DNA of 64,000 nt from Formicarius rufipectus. Taxonomy: Eukaryota > Chordata > Aves > Passeriformes > Formicariidae. Positions 38,623-51,399 of this stretch are shown here, one piece after another. The stretch spans positions 284,553 through 348,552 of the forward strand of contig VXAU01000755.1 of assembly GCA_013399695.1 (NCBI GenBank). Direction: 5' to 3'. A model generated the notes under the pieces. That model was not told the DNA's origin, made no database searches, and saw nothing but the letters and a program-made list of their open reading frames with translations. The stretch's first letter is position 1, and each line of letters starts with the position of its first letter. A program made the position numbers and the translations under genes.

Positions 38623-38715
38623 AAGCCAAGTGATCTCATTCTTCTGCTTGATACCCAGAAATGCTTCATAAAAATCAAGTATAACTTCATACATTTTATA
38701 TTGTTCACTTTTTGA
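38213..38715 (+). pseudogene. Ambiguous coding-like region
   Basis: A strong acceptor (ATCTCTTGTCTTTTCTCAG) precedes 29 open codons (LRDIIALKYFDFLMFCL) ending in TAA at 38300, and the same sequence occurs in the upstream duplicate at 37735. Further on, after TTTCTTCTAAGCCCAG at about 38480, more than one frame is open on the + strand, and a 78-codon frame is open on the minus strand. On the + strand one frame reads MLFTEESIVESMKQ, then a stop, then KPYGSLAVCVAAALW; another reads IMEKYGGRWKPSDLI. Coding potential is therefore suggestive but the frame is unresolved. Confidence 0.3.
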
Positions 38716-41700
38716 AAACTAATATTTTTAATGTTACTATTCTGATTTTTGAGAAATTACAGTAGTCACATTTATTGGGAAATCTCTGATAAAGGAAAAA
38801 TAATGGCTATATATGGAACTGCCTGCTCCACTTTTCCTAGTGTAAACTTCTTACAAAGAGGGAGACTGACCCAACAAATTCCTCCAAAAATTATTACGAA
38901 GCCTTAGGTCAGCATATTTTTTTCTCTCAGGGAAAACATCTAATCACTAAAACAGAAACTCTGCAATCTCTATTATGAACAACTTTATTATGTGATTTCC
39001 TTCACATGTTATTTAAGGTCAGATATAGTTCTGTGCATTTAGAAATACCACATGTGTCTGTTTGGAGTTCATAAGTATTACTTGACCTTATCATTACTAG
39101 AAAGGGGCAGTGGTTTTTACAAAACTGAAAGGAATGGGTAATTAGTTTATGTAAAAATATACAGTCCCTTGTATTTTCTAACTGTTGCTATGTCAGCAAA
39201 TTTTATGATGGAATTTCTTTAAAAATTCCTTTGCTATTCCTTTACTTTTTTTATAGTGGTGCTTTCTAAAATCTGATCTAAATTTAGACCTCTAACTATT
39301 TTAACACACAGTTTTAAGAATGGAAAGCATCAAGGTTTAGCATATTATATGTAAGAGGCATTTTCAAACTCTCCATTCATGGATGACAGTCAACATTTCC
39401 ATGCATATGTCTCCATCAGTGGCTATAAATTGGAGCTCTTACTTTTATACTTCCCTGTAGTGATATTATCAATTCCTTAAGAGGGAAAAAAGAGACTTCA
39501 CAAGGGGCAACAGTTGATTTTTCATGGAAAAAAAGCAACTGCTAAAATAAAAAGAAATAGATACTTCAATTAATATTTTTCTGAAGTTGGTCTAAACTGG
39601 ATTTAAAATTGGATTTTTTTAATCTATATTTGACATAGCTGATTCTCTTATAAAGTCAAATATCTTAAAATTGTGGTGGTTTTTGTTTTGGTTTGGGGTT
39701 TTGGTGTTTGTTGGGTTGGTTGTTTGGTTAGTTTAGTTTGTTTGTATTTTTGTTTGCTAGTTTTGTTCTTCTCCTTCCCCGCTCTCAATTCTCTCTATAG
39801 TATCATAGGACCAAATTCCTCTGTAAATAGTCCTGGGTTACATTGTAGACCCTGGATAAGTTTTTTATGAAATCTATGAATTATTTAATTATGACCTCTC
39901 CAGTTTTAAATTGCCTTGTCTTAGAAATTCACATCTGACAGTCTCATTTCTATTGAATAACACTGTCAAGCTCTTCTTATAAGGCTAGTTGCAAATTCTT
40001 GGTTTCTAATACCTACCATGGTTTTCATTTTGCTGAATGAGGGTTTCACACCTTCAAAGTCCATTCAGCTAGAGATGAATGAACAGGCACATTTTACCAC
40101 AGGACAGGGATTTAGTTATTTCTTACGGAGTTGGAAAGTGTAAGTTTCCTTATGTAAAAAATGCTGTTATATACGAAGTTCATCTTTGCTGAGCCACAAT
40201 GAAGAAGGATTAATTAAACTTGTTCTAGAACACTCACATAGAGCGGCTACTTGGATTTTTTTAGGGAAGAGGAAAACTCTTCTTACAAGAAGAAATAAGA
40301 ACTTTATTTTCACAGTCTAGTCATAAAAAGGCATGATTTGAGTTCCACTTGGAAATTAATTTCCACAAATATACAAATATTCTGCATAAATTAATGTGTG
40401 AACTGGTATAAAAATGGAAGCATTGAATGAATATTAAGAAAAAAATCCTCTTACCAAAGGCTTTAAATTTCAAAGAAACTTGGCTCCACAAGTAATTGAA
40501 TTATCATCTAAGAGAAATCTAGATAATTTTAAGATGAAGCTTAAAAAAATATTGTAAAAGGTATTTACATTTCATTGATTAATGGCAAGGAATACAACAT
40601 ACTAAACCTTCATGACTCATCTTCTCATGGCCTTTACCTCTCTTGCTCTGCTAAAACAGGAATTTTCATTTGCTTATCCTGTTTTTCCAGGGCATTTTTA
40701 AACCCAACCTAAAGTCCTAATTTGTGAAGACCATTATAATGTTAACACATAACAATTCTCTTTGTACGTACTTCAAGGGGTAACTAAAAAACTTTACTTT
40801 TTATCTTCAATTGTTCCTTGTGTTTTTTCGCAAACTAAATAGAAGATCTGTTCAGAGTTTTTTGGTTTTGTTTTTTTTCTTTGTTTTTTTTGTTTGTTTT
40901 TGTTTTGTTTTCTGCTTTTAAAGACAAAGTATGAAACATGTAGAAAAGGAAAGATAAGCAAAACCAGAGGTTTTGCAACAAGTATCTGTGGCCATAGCAA
41001 CAGTACAAAACAGCTGACATAATCAGCACCTGAGATCCGACAGGGGACTGGTCACTCCAGAGGGATGCAGTGAGAAGAGCAGGATCGATTCAGAATGGAG
41101 AACAGGAAATGTAACGCCCTCTCCTGTGACAGTCGGTTGCTTTCCTTTGATAATATTTTGGGATGACAGCCAGAGTAATGATTTCAATTTGTAGTTTTCT
41201 CTGTCTGGAAGTGTGTTGAAATACGTATTCTTACGGTGGGTCCATGGCAGAAACACCTTAGCAATGTTTCACTGAATGTCTAAGGACTCTAAGCTTTGAA
41301 AAATCCACAAGAAAATGAAACAAATAACAACTGTCCTCAGGCCATTTTCTGGCTCTAATGTTCTCCAATAGAGAGGGGTCACGCACTTAAGTATGTTGTA
41401 CCTTTTTGGCTTTCAAACAGTGGACTACACTTGCAGAAAATGTACGTTTCTTGGGTAGTATACACTTATTTTCCATGCTCATAATCAGTTTATGACTAAG
41501 TTTATATCATTTCTGTGCACATATGCACATGTGAAATTTTTAGATACTATTTGCATATAATTACAATAGCCAATTATGTTTCACATAATGCATTACAGAG
41601 AGACATATGGGCAATTTTGAATATTATTTTTGTTGCATTTTTATTTATTAGGCACACAGAATTAATATTGCTAATTTTAATATAGACAGGTGCTTGCTGT

Positions 41701-44700
41701 AGAATAACAGCCTTGCAAAAAAAAAGCTGGAGACTACATGGAGCATAGTTAAAGCATGAAACAGGAAAAGAATAAATAATAAACACTAAAACATAGATGT
41801 GGGGAAAAGGAAAATGTAGTCAAGGTGACAAAGTTATCTTACATGATAATAAAAATAATTAGATCTAATTAATTATACACAGGAATTAAATTTGTTCTGA
41901 AAGTCAGTTCTCTGTAAAACTGTTAAGGTTGGACTGGTGGTTGGACAAAGTACAGATTACGGGACCGATATTCATCTAGACTTTGCTCCACCATAGTTAG
42001 CAGAATACCAGACCTAGGGGAGGGACCATAATATTGAAAGCACTTGGAAACTGGTTGTAGTGTTAAAAGAAATAGATTTTAGGGAGTTCTTTTTTTTCCA
42101 TAAATTCATAAAAGTGTCGCATATTTTATTTAGGTTAATAATTCCATACTTTGCTGTTGTTTCTGCATGGGAACCGAGGCAAAGATTTGCCGCCAGGTCA
42201 ACAGCTAAAGGGGAGAGTGTTATGTAACACAGCAATACTGTTTATTGAAATTCTTATTACCAAATCCCTTTGGAGTAATTTAATTTTTACTTAATTTCAT
42301 GTCTTGCAGAGCAACTTCTTTAAGCATGAAAAACTTGAGCATAGAGTTTTTTCTCAAAAGTACTGTGAGATTTTCTGATTTAGGAATTTATTGTGTATAG
42401 ATTTCCCTTCATAAACCTTAAAATGTGGTAATTACATTTACCACATGTAGTCTCTTGCTTTTTAGATATTTATTTTGTGCATCTATTAATAACAATAAAT
42501 AAAGAGACTAAAGCAAAGTTTGTGCATTTTTCTGAGTTAAAAACCATATGTATGTACATATACACACACATAAATAACACAAAATAAATTGAAAAGGTAA
42601 AGAGGAGGAAAGTCAGATATAGCCCTGTATTTCAGAAAGTGCTGAGCCTTTTTTGCTATAACTAAGGTCAATGGAAACTATGAATTTGGAATATACATAA
42701 AATAGCTTATATCATTTTATTTGCAATTATTTGTAAGGCTGTAGTGTACATCACATATATATGCTGTCAAATAACAGAACTACATCAGGATCACTGTGAG
42801 TGTGTGTGTGTCTTTAATTATATGTGTATGGATTGAGGAGGGATACAGGGAACAATCAGAAATACTTCAGTGTCTGTGGCCATGTAACTTAACTCTTCTA
42901 TGTAGCTGTATTCGTTTCAGTGCTTTATTATGACATATCATGAATCAACATTACAAGCTGGCAAGTAGAGATAAATAGTGGCAAAGCTCTTTTTATGCTA
43001 TTTTGTGCTGCTGAATACTCTGGAATCTCATTTTTGACAGTTTAAGGCTGAAGTATCATATATTCCCAACAACTTTATTTAAATACACAGATGAGTGGTG
43101 TACAGCACACTCTTAAAAATGAAAGCACCCCATCGTCAACATTCACACACATCCACACACACGTTCATACAGAATGTATCAAAATGAATTAAACTCATCA
43201 GCTTTCACTTCAGTTCTGTCTTTTGTTGAAAAGCACGTCTGCTTCTCCTTACAATAAACAGGAGAAGAAAGCAGCTAGGGCAAAAACCATAACTATAGCC
43301 TGATTTAATAGGCAAATGTTGTCTGAAAAATATTTCTTTCTGAGGGCTATTTTTTCACTTTTTATGCTCTAAGCTCAAATGTAACTTTTTTTTCTTGTTT
43401 TGTATTTAAATCAACTAAACTAACAAACAGAGTTGCTGCCTTTCTTTTGCTCTGAGAGCACAACATTCTAATAGTAGAGGAAAGAACAGTAATAATAGAA
43501 ATAATGATGATGATAATAATTGAAGTGCAGGCAGCATCCTGTCATACTCAGACCAGTCAGAAATGCCTTGAAGTACAGGAAAAATAGATTCAGCAATTTA
43601 GAATGCAGCAACAGAGACTAAATACAGAATGCAGCCTAACCGTCCGGATTTATTTCAGATAAATTTAAAAAGTGAATTCTGTATACAGAGACTCAGTTTG
43701 GAGCAAACAGTTGTTTACCCTTCAGAAAAAGGAGCTTTTTTGCACTCCACTATCATCTTCCATTAACACCAGACAATGTAGTTTACAGTTCTGGTGAGAT
43801 CACCACATGTGCACATCTGCCTAGTCAGAGGAAAGCTGCTTCAGTCAGAAAAAGCCCATTTTCCTATAAAAATGGTGGTCTAATTCACCTTTAAAAATCA
43901 TTAGTTTTTACAGTTATGCATATGGCATTTCCTATATAGTTAACTATCTCTCTAGATGATATAAGTCCCTCTTTGCATGTGCTCCTCCAAGGATGCACTC
44001 TGCTAATCACTGCTGTGACAGCAACACTTCTCTCTTACCAAATAAGCCCCTTAAAAATGGAAAAAATGGGCAAACTGAGTGTCTGTAAAATGAGTCTAGG
44101 ACTGCAGAAATTGCCTACAAAACCACTGAGTAGTCTGGTTATTCAGGCCATAAAGAAGATGTCACATACACATATCCTGGTCTATTACTTCTCTCAGAAG
44201 GTCTCATGACATTGATAACCTTTCAACAAATACACATAAAGTAAAATTATGGAGAACCCAGTTGGTTTCATGAAAATACTTCATGTCATTAATTTATTTA
44301 AAAAGGGAAAAAATGCAAGTAAGTTTTTTTCACTGAAAATTGCATGGATTGAACCAAATATTTCCTTTGAATGCATCCATTTAAGAAAAAGTTCAATTTC
44401 CTTTTCTTTTAAATACATTTCTATTTCTTTAAAATAAAGTAAATATAGTTGGAAATGCATAAGTGAAAATTTTACATGCCAAAATCTATACATGGGGAAG
44501 GAATGAAATTACAGTCCTTTGATTGAAGAGGTAAAATTTTCCCTTTTTCCCAATTAAAACCATTGATGGATATAAAAATTAGGTCAAATACACTAAGAGA
44601 ACTAAGAAAATAATTTCCCCTCCTATTTCTTCTTCCTAGATATCTGAGGCTGTAGCTGAGAGGGGTCAATAGGACAAACAATATGCTTGTAGCATCTTCC

Positions 44701-46873
44701 AGGATGCTGAAAATCACTTTTGAAGATTCTTTTTTGAACTCATTATAGTAAAAATTTACTCTCGGAGTATTAAATTCCCAGTATAGGAGGCTGGTTGAAA
44801 GCTGTTCAATTAATAGCATTCCATTTGTACAACAAATGGTACATAAAAAGAGGAGTGATGGTTGTATAATCTTAAAGTACTTTGTAATAATCAACAACAT
44901 TTTCAAAAATTATTTCTTTCAAGAAATATGATTAAGAGCAATAAAAAAATGAATTGTTACTAACAGTTGATAATCAAGGAGTTTTTGCTTAGCAGTCAAG
45001 GACAATGGAAATACTTTTATTTCTACTGGTTATACACTTCTGTGTTCAGTCTTTGGGATTACTTTTGTGATTCGCCCTGTGCTAAATTATTTGCATAAAA
45101 TCTGATAAAAATTGCAGGAAGATTATATAAAAGAGTCTTCTGTGTTAATGAATAACTCTGTTTCACTGGGAAAAAAATGTGAGATTTCACACCATTGATT
45201 CCCTCTAAATATAAAATAACTTAGTACAAAGACAGTGCATATGAAAGAGTCAATTAGTTTTATGGTAATGAATAACTGTTTCACTGAAGAAAAGCTGCGA
45301 GATTTCAACACCATTCATTCCCTTTAAATACAAAATAACTTAGTACAAGATACTGCATGTTTTACAGGGTTTGTATCTTTGCAGCGTTCTGAAATAAAAT
45401 CCTTAATAACTAGACTCATTAATGCTAATGGTAAATCAGTGAGATTAAATATTTCTATAAATCATTTTATTAATAAAATAGAGGGCTCATTAAAGAACTA
45501 TTGAACTGTTAAGTTACAATATTTCAGTATCAGCATTTTATAAACATTTCAATTAGCACACGTTGACAACACAGGAGGGGTAAAACAGTCTGGCCACATA
45601 TACAGCCTGCCAGCTCATCTTGTTGAGGAAAAAAGGATAATGTTTCAGTGGGATCACAGCTGCATAGCAAATTGAACATTTAAAAAAATAAATATATAAA
45701 GCATCTCTAATTCAAGCCTTTCAAGGACCTTTTGAAGGACTGTGTGCTACTGCTGCTCACTATATCATTTTACTATTATGCTTAGAAGGATGACTGCCAG
45801 CCTGAAAGGAATTTGAACAGCTGAGGACAAAGAAGTGCATACTTAAACACCAAAAGAATAATGATGGCTTAGGAGAACAAAGTAAAGAATAAAGTGCACT
45901 CAGTAAGAATGTTTAACATATGTAAGTGGTGAAAAATGATAGCTAGAAGTCTGCACTTCAAATAGGCTGCAATAGATCTGAAAGCACAAAATGACCACAG
46001 AGCAAGTGTTGGAAGAATGTTAGACATTAAAAAGTCCTGATTCTATTGAAGTTCTTCATGTCAAACCTCCTCCTAGTTCTTATCCTGATAATTATCACAT
46101 ATGTGCTGTAGGGAAACAAAAAAGAAAAATACAAAACAAACGACAAAAAAAATTTAAAACAATAACAAAAAACAAAACCCACCACCCATAGACAAAACAA
46201 AACAAAAACAAAACAAAACAAAGACACGAGCATGAGGTACTAAATGGGGGAGATGCAGTTTGGTAATCTGATCTCTCCCTCAAGGTGTTTTCTGTTTTCC
46301 ACTTCTAAATGTGAAAAAAGAGTTTCCCTAATGTGAAAAAGAGTTGAATTTGTCTTGATAGAGAGAGACAGACAGAATGCTAGAAGAGGTAAAATAAAGT
46401 GTACTTGCACAGTCTGGGATTCTTTCACCAGAAGAAGAAAATAGTTCCATTCTGGTCTCACTTTCTTGAATTACAGTTTATTTTGAACTGAGCAAAACAA
46501 GAAAATGATGCAAGACATTGTCTCACTCTCTCCAGAGTTTGGAAATGTATATTATTATATAGTAGAGGCAGAACCTTTTCCATTCCATTTTGTTGGTGTT
46601 GCCATTTTTCTGACTATCAGTCAACCCATATGGCCAAACTCATCTTTCCTGTAATGAGTGCAATTGTCTGCAGTTCAATGGGCTGAAAGAAGTTACTCAA
46701 AAGTACAGCTAAAGCTGATATAAACATGTTGTCAGTATAAGCCTTTTCCAAAGCTGTTTAGTCCATCAGCTGAGGTACTCAATGGAAGGGCAGCTTGTTC
46801 CCTGGTAGGATAATCTCTCACTATCTGTTCTTATTCTGGGAGTATGGATGGAACATGATCTCTCTCTTAACAG
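38716..46873. other. Long AT-rich stretch, presumably intronic or intergenic
   Basis: Contains G/T-rich tracts at about 39670-39760 and 40856-40915, an A/C-rich tract at about 46105-46225, and the direct repeat at 45129-45359. The 144-codon minus-strand frame at 44472-44906 was not supported by composition or splice signals. No mobile element of recognisable family was found. Confidence 0.4.
45129..45359. repeat. Diverged tandem direct repeat, about 117-bp period
   Basis: 45146-45243 and 45266-45359 share TAATGAATAACT, TTTCACTG, GAGATTTCA, ACACCATT.ATTCCCT, TAAATA.AAAATAACTTAG and TACTGCAT-like blocks with scattered substitutions and small indels. A shared AAAGAGTC precedes each unit. An old local duplication of unique sequence. 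Confidence 0.8.
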
Positions 46874-47004
46874 GCAAGATATTATTAATGCTTAAGGAGT
46901 TTAAGAGTTACTTGAATATTTTTTTTTCAAGTTTACTCAACAATGTATTTCATTTACATAGCAAAATGCCTCAAATTCCATTAACTTTAAAACTTTATAT
47001 ACTT
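46874..47004 (+). CDS. Candidate exon
   Basis: A 131-nt block from a strong acceptor (CATGATCTCTCTCTTAACAG) to a good donor (ATACTT/GTATGA), open throughout in one frame. It reads MLKEFKSYLNIFFSSL and HLHSKMPQIPLTLKL. It ends at a codon boundary. Composition is leucine- and lysine-rich, so chance openness in AT-rich DNA cannot be excluded. Unrecognised. Confidence 0.38.
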
Positions 47005-47168
47005 GTATGAGTTGAAAATGTTATGCTAAACTACTTTCAGAATTAAACAGTCAGGAACAATATTTTATTTAGAAATATTATAAAAGCAGACAACAGATTT
47101 TAAAAGAATCTTCAGCAACCTTAAACATAATGTGAATAAACAATCTTTGATACCTTGATGTTTAGTAT

Positions 47169-47600
47169 TGTGCATGATGGTGTGCACGATACGGGGAGGG
47201 TCTGCTATCTCAAGGATAGTGGAGGGCTTTGGCAAGGTGGTAAATGAGAGCCAGGAAGAGCCTGAGGTCAAGGAAAGTGAGCCTTTAATCAGCCCACAGC
47301 ACTCTCTTTTATAGAGAGGCTGTGGAACAAACTAGAAAAAGGGGTGGAACTTGTCAAACAAGGGGAAGGGTAGGTGGGAACTTCCCAAGTTGGACGTAGG
47401 GAGGCGGATAAATAACCATAACAGTAAACCGAGGGTGGAACAAGAACAAATAAGGAATAGCTGCACTGCAGCAAACATGAATCAATCAGGTAATTCTAAT
47501 ATAAGTCTATGGGACATGGAAAATTACTAGAAAGACCAAATTAAAAAAACCAACTAATATATAGCATTAAGTATAAAGTCCAATAGGATCAATCCTATAT
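47169..47600 (-). mobile_element. Probable retroviral LTR (unassigned family)
   Basis: Read on the minus strand there is a promoter-like CTCTCTATAAAAGAGAG, then GGGCTGATTAAAGGCTCAC (polyadenylation-like ATTAAA about 20 nt on), then about 110 nt of U5-like sequence. The U3-like part is immediately preceded by a purine-rich GCGGGAGAAAATAAAA at about 47600-47615, as expected for the polypurine tract beside a 3' LTR. Exact ends and target-site duplication could not be fixed. A similar LTR was not found elsewhere in the window. Confidence 0.5.
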
Positions 47601-47601
47601 T

Positions 47602-47850
47602 TTATTTTCTCCCGCTGTATAACTGGTCTTCCTCTTTGCATCTGTAACAATAAATCTTCCTCCACCTTTCATAATCTTCTCTTTTTATTTCTTCTGGTTG
47701 AATATCCTCTTCGCTACTCCCGACAGTTTGGGTTTTGTTTCTATGTAAGATCATGTAGAAGACAAAATAAGGTTTAGGTATGTATCTCATGACACTGAAA
47801 TCTGAATAATCTACAAAATGTTGGCTTAATTTATATCAAACCCAGAAAAA
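47602..47850 (-). other. Short open frame upstream of the LTR, possible retroviral 3' remnant
   Basis: An open frame of about 70 codons on the minus strand ends just before the polypurine-like tract of the adjacent LTR. The last part is highly charged (EEIKREDYERWRKIYC). The position matches the 3' end of a provirus, where env or a small accessory frame would end, but no domain was recognised and a host origin cannot be excluded. Confidence 0.3.
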
Positions 47851-47984
47851 AAAATTTCTACTTTGATATCTACCTGAAAAAAAAAAAAAATCCAAAATAT
47901 ACTGCCTGATCTGTTGGAACCTCTCCCAATCATTTTAAAAGCAGTTTAAATTTTCTGTGATGCATTTTTCTTCCCTGGGTTTAG

Positions 47985-48184
47985 ACAGTAGAGTATCTAG
48001 AATATCTAAATTATTTACATTTACTTATACATGTGATAGACACAGGCAAAATTTGATTAACGTTTACATTATTTATCTTACAGAGTACTTAAATCTAATG
48101 AGCACTTACACTAATCACTTCTGCATCATATATAGGGGAATAAACTTGAAAAGACTGCTTAACAAGGATCAAGAAATTAACAAG
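47985..48184 (+). CDS. Candidate exon region, frame uncertain
   Basis: Two acceptors (TTTTTCTTCCCTGGGTTTAG before 47985; TACATTATTTATCTTACAG before 48084) each precede coding-like sequence. The first reads TVEYLEYLNYLHLLIH up to a donor-like ACAT/GTGATA at 48032 and is phase-compatible with the block ending at 47004. The second reads INLKRLLNKDQEINK up to AACAAG/GTCAAA at 48184. The two are not phase-compatible with each other, so at most part of this region is real. Confidence 0.3.
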
Positions 48185-48303
48185 GTCAAAAAATATTCAT
48201 TAGAAAGTAGAATAGGTCCCCAGTGATACAGGTAGAGATAAATGAAAAATGTGTGTTAACAAAAACACTGTTTAATAACTAAACTACTTCATGTTTATCA
48301 GAG

Positions 48304-50345
48304 AATCAATCATAGAACTACAGAATCAGTAAGTGGTTTTGTTTCAGGTTAGAAGAGACCTTCAAAGATCAGCTAGTCCAAGTTCGCTGTCATGGGCTAG
48401 GACATATTTCACTAGATCAGTTCACTCAAATCTTCATCCAATCTGACTTTGAAGATTGCTAATAACAGGGCAGCAGGAACTTTTCCAGGCAGCCTGTTCA
48501 ATTGTTTCACCACCTTTATTGTAAAAAAATGCCTTTGTAATATATGACACAAACAGATATGGTTTTAATTTAAAACCATTACCTCTTGTCATGTCACTAC
48601 AGGCCCTGCTAGGAAGTCACTAACCAGTTGTCATCAGAGTATTCTCCTCCCCAGGTTGAACAATCCCAATTCACTCAGCCTGTTTTCTTAGGAGAGGTGG
48701 TGCAGCACTGTGATTATTTCTGTGACCTCCTCTGGACTCCTTAAACAGATTCAAATCTTCTTTATGCTGGGAACCCCAGAGCTGATTGCAGTATTCCAGG
48801 AGGGGTTCACAGGTACAGAGCAGATGGACTGAACCACCTCCCTCAAACTACTGCCCATGCTGGTTTTGATGCACCAGTGTATGATTGGCTTTCTAGGCTG
48901 CAAACCCACATTGCCAGCTAATGCACAATTTTACATCAAGCAGTATTCCCAAGTCCTTCCCCTCAAGACTGCTGTCAATCAATTAATCATTCAGTCTGCA
49001 CAGATACTGTGGGTTGGCTTGACTCAGGTGCAGCACCTTGGACTTGGTTTTGTTAAACCTTATGAACCTCATATGGGCTCACTCCTTGAGCCTGCCAAGG
49101 CCCCTCTGGATGCCATCCCTTCATTCTACCAGATCAACTGCACCAGTCAGCTTAGCATTGTCTGCAGACCTGTTGAGGGTACTCTCAATTTCATTGTCTA
49201 TGTCATCAAAGGAAATACTAAATAGTATTGGTCCTAGTACATGTTGTTAGGGACATGATTAAATATTGGTTTCCACTTGGCTGTTGAGCCATTGACTGTA
49301 ACTCTGCATACAGCCACCCAGCATCACTTCTAACAGTCCCTTTTCTGTCTAACAGCCCCCCTGCAAATCTGTATCTCTCCAATTTTGCAGTGAAAATGTT
49401 GACTTTATCAAAGGCCCCAGGGGTGTCTACGTGATATCCGTAGTTCTTCCTCTGTCTACCAATACAGTCACTCCATCATAGAAGGTGACCAGATTAGTCA
49501 GGCACTGTGGGGGAAGCACCTGTAAGGGAGGCACCTGTAGGGGACTGCCAAGAGGAGGATTTTTTGAGTGGATGAATTTATCTGCTGCTAATTAGAGACT
49601 GCCACAACCACCAGCTACCCATCTCCATAGAGCTGTTGTTTTTTAAAGTTTTTGTACTGTCTAGTTGTTATAGTTAGGATAGAAGATGTATTAAATCGAT
49701 AATAATTACTATTTGATTACTTTTATATGTTCAATTGTTTTGATTGGTTCTGGCAACCCCAGTTACAGCCCCCTGATTGGTCCGTGTACCCCTAAAACCC
49801 CATAGGCTGGCAGGGGCCGCAGTGCAGCACCACCATACAAGGCTAGCCACCCCTAATTTTCCCTTATAAGTTATGAACCCTCCTTCCCTTTTCCTTTCTT
49901 GTCATGATCCGCCCCTAACTCCACCCAAGTTCTAGAATCCTCTGACAGAACCCTGTAAGAGTCCCATGAGCCCCTAATAAACAGTTCACACCTGTTCCTA
50001 CCCCACGCTGTGTGGACCATTCCTTCTTTCCGTCCGCAGACTGCAACAAGGCACAGCTCAGCCTGGTGTAGCTCTGTTGCCTATCCCTAATTACCAGTCT
50101 CGTGTTTGTTTTGATATGCCTTCCATAAGTATCTGCTCCCAATCTTACTGGGCACAAAGGTGATTCTGACTGATCAGTAGTCACCAGGGTCGTCCTTTCT
50201 AACCTTTTATAAGAGGCTAAAAGAAAGAAAAGGGTATAGTTTCCTTTTCCCCAGTCACTGAGGATTTTGCCTGACTGCATGATTTTTTGAATAAGATGAT
50301 GAACGACTTAGAAACTACACCAGCCAATTCATTCTGGATCCTGAA
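48304..50345 (-). mobile_element. CR1 LINE, about 1.5 kb excluding a nested LTR
   Basis: Antisense CR1 running from the 3' terminus (AATCATAGAACTACAGAATC) through the 3' UTR (AGACCTTCAAAGATCAGC, CCAGGCAGCCTGTTC) into ORF2 (GCTGGGAACCCCAGAGCTG, GGTGCAGCACCTTGGACTT, GCCCCTCTGGATGCCATCC, TCCACTTGGCTGTTGAGCC, CTCCATCATAGAAGGTGACC). It is interrupted at 49506-50048 by solo LTR copy 3 and resumes with CTGACTGATCAGTAGTCACC and CCCCAGTCACTGAGGA. The open frame at 48857-49225 is antisense CR1. Confidence 0.92.
49506..50048 (+). mobile_element. Solo LTR copy 3, nested in CR1
   Basis: A 543-bp element TGTGGGGGAAGCACC...AGACTGCAACA with a perfect 6-bp duplication AGGCAC at 49500-49505 and 50049-50054. 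It is closest by eye to copy 1, sharing the duplicated GCACCTGTAAGGGAG/GCACCTGTAGGG at its 5' end. The perfect duplication and its insertion into an already diverged CR1 make it younger than that CR1. It lies in the same orientation as copies 1 and 2. Confidence 0.93.
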
Positions 50346-50818
50346 ACACATCTACTTTAATTTACTTGCAGATACTTTCATTTGAGAAGGTCAGAAGGTT
50401 TAACGACAGTTGGCTGCTTAATTTTCACAGAATACACAGTTCCAATTTACAATCATTATTTCATATTCTTGTGCGTGATATAATTCTACATGTTATTTTT
50501 CCAACTACAAATTAGCAGAAGCAAAGAGTATTGAAGAGAACCAGTGTATTGTGCTCAATTGTAATAAAAATTATATTGTTCAAACACCCTGCCAAAAATG
50601 AAATGCAGCCAAGATGGAAGGTCTAATCTGGCTGTCATTTTCTTTTATACTGGTAAATGTATAATAATTTTATTTCTTCAAGAAGATATCTTCAGAAGCC
50701 TATGTCCCAAAACATACTGAGTACTGACTCAAAGGGAAGAGTGACTGATATTGAATTGTCACTTCTTTCATCCAAAAATCTATGCTGAAAATCAACAGCA
50801 ATCAATTGATTGTTAGCC

Positions 50819-51399
50819 TATCATGATTTAATCCCCATTAGCAGGCAAGCCCCACACAGTCACTTCACTTCTCCCTGGTGGGATGAGGGAGAAAATGGAA
50901 AAAGTGAGAAAACTCGTGGATTTAGATAAACACAGTTCAATAAATAAAGCAAAAGCCACACACACACAATTAAATAAAACCAAAGAAACCCAATTCACTG
51001 CATTCCAAGAACAGGCAGATATTCAGCCACCCCTAGGACACCAGGGCTCCAGAATATTTGATGGTTACTTAGGAAGGCAAATGCCATCACTCCAAATGTC
51101 CTTCCCTTTTTCCTTCCTCCCCCAACTTTACATGGTGACCATGATGCTATCTGGACTGAAGTACACTTTTAGTCAGATGGGGTCACCTGCCCCAGCTGTG
51201 TCCTCTCCCAGCTTCTTGTGCACCCCAGTCTGCTCACCAGAGGTGTGGAGTGAGGAGCCGAAAAGGCCTTGTCTCATGAAAGCTCTGCTCAGCAGTAACT
51301 AAAACATCCTTGTGTTATCAAGACTGTTTTCAGCACAAATCCAAAACATGTTCACATACTACCCACTATGAAGAAAATACCTTAGCTAAATGCACCACA
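50819..51399 (-). mobile_element. ERVL-type LTR
   Basis: On the minus strand it begins TGTGGTGCATTTAGC, followed by TTTTCTTCATAGTGGG, GGATTTGTGCTGAAAACAG, ATAACACAAGGATGTTTTAG, AGTTACTGCTGAGCAGAGC and ATGTAAAGTTGGGGGAGG, and ends near GGATTAAATCATGATA. This is the order of the common avian ERVL LTR. The 139-codon + strand frame at 50883-51302 is its antisense and is not a gene. It is diverged; no duplication was found because internal ERV sequence appears to follow on the right. Confidence 0.8.

Noticed and set aside
44472..44906. 144-codon minus-strand open frame
   Set aside because: AT-rich composition, no splice-site or neighbour support.
45146..45359. CRISPR-like or satellite array
   Set aside because: Only two diverged units; not an array.
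48857..49225. 122-codon + strand open frame
   Set aside because: Antisense translation of CR1 ORF2.
49915..50280. 121-codon minus-strand open frame
   Set aside because: Spans the junction of LTR copy 3 and CR1; a chimera of two repeats.
50883..51302. 139-codon + strand open frame
   Set aside because: It is the antisense of an ERVL-type LTR whose diagnostic blocks are recognisable on the other strand.
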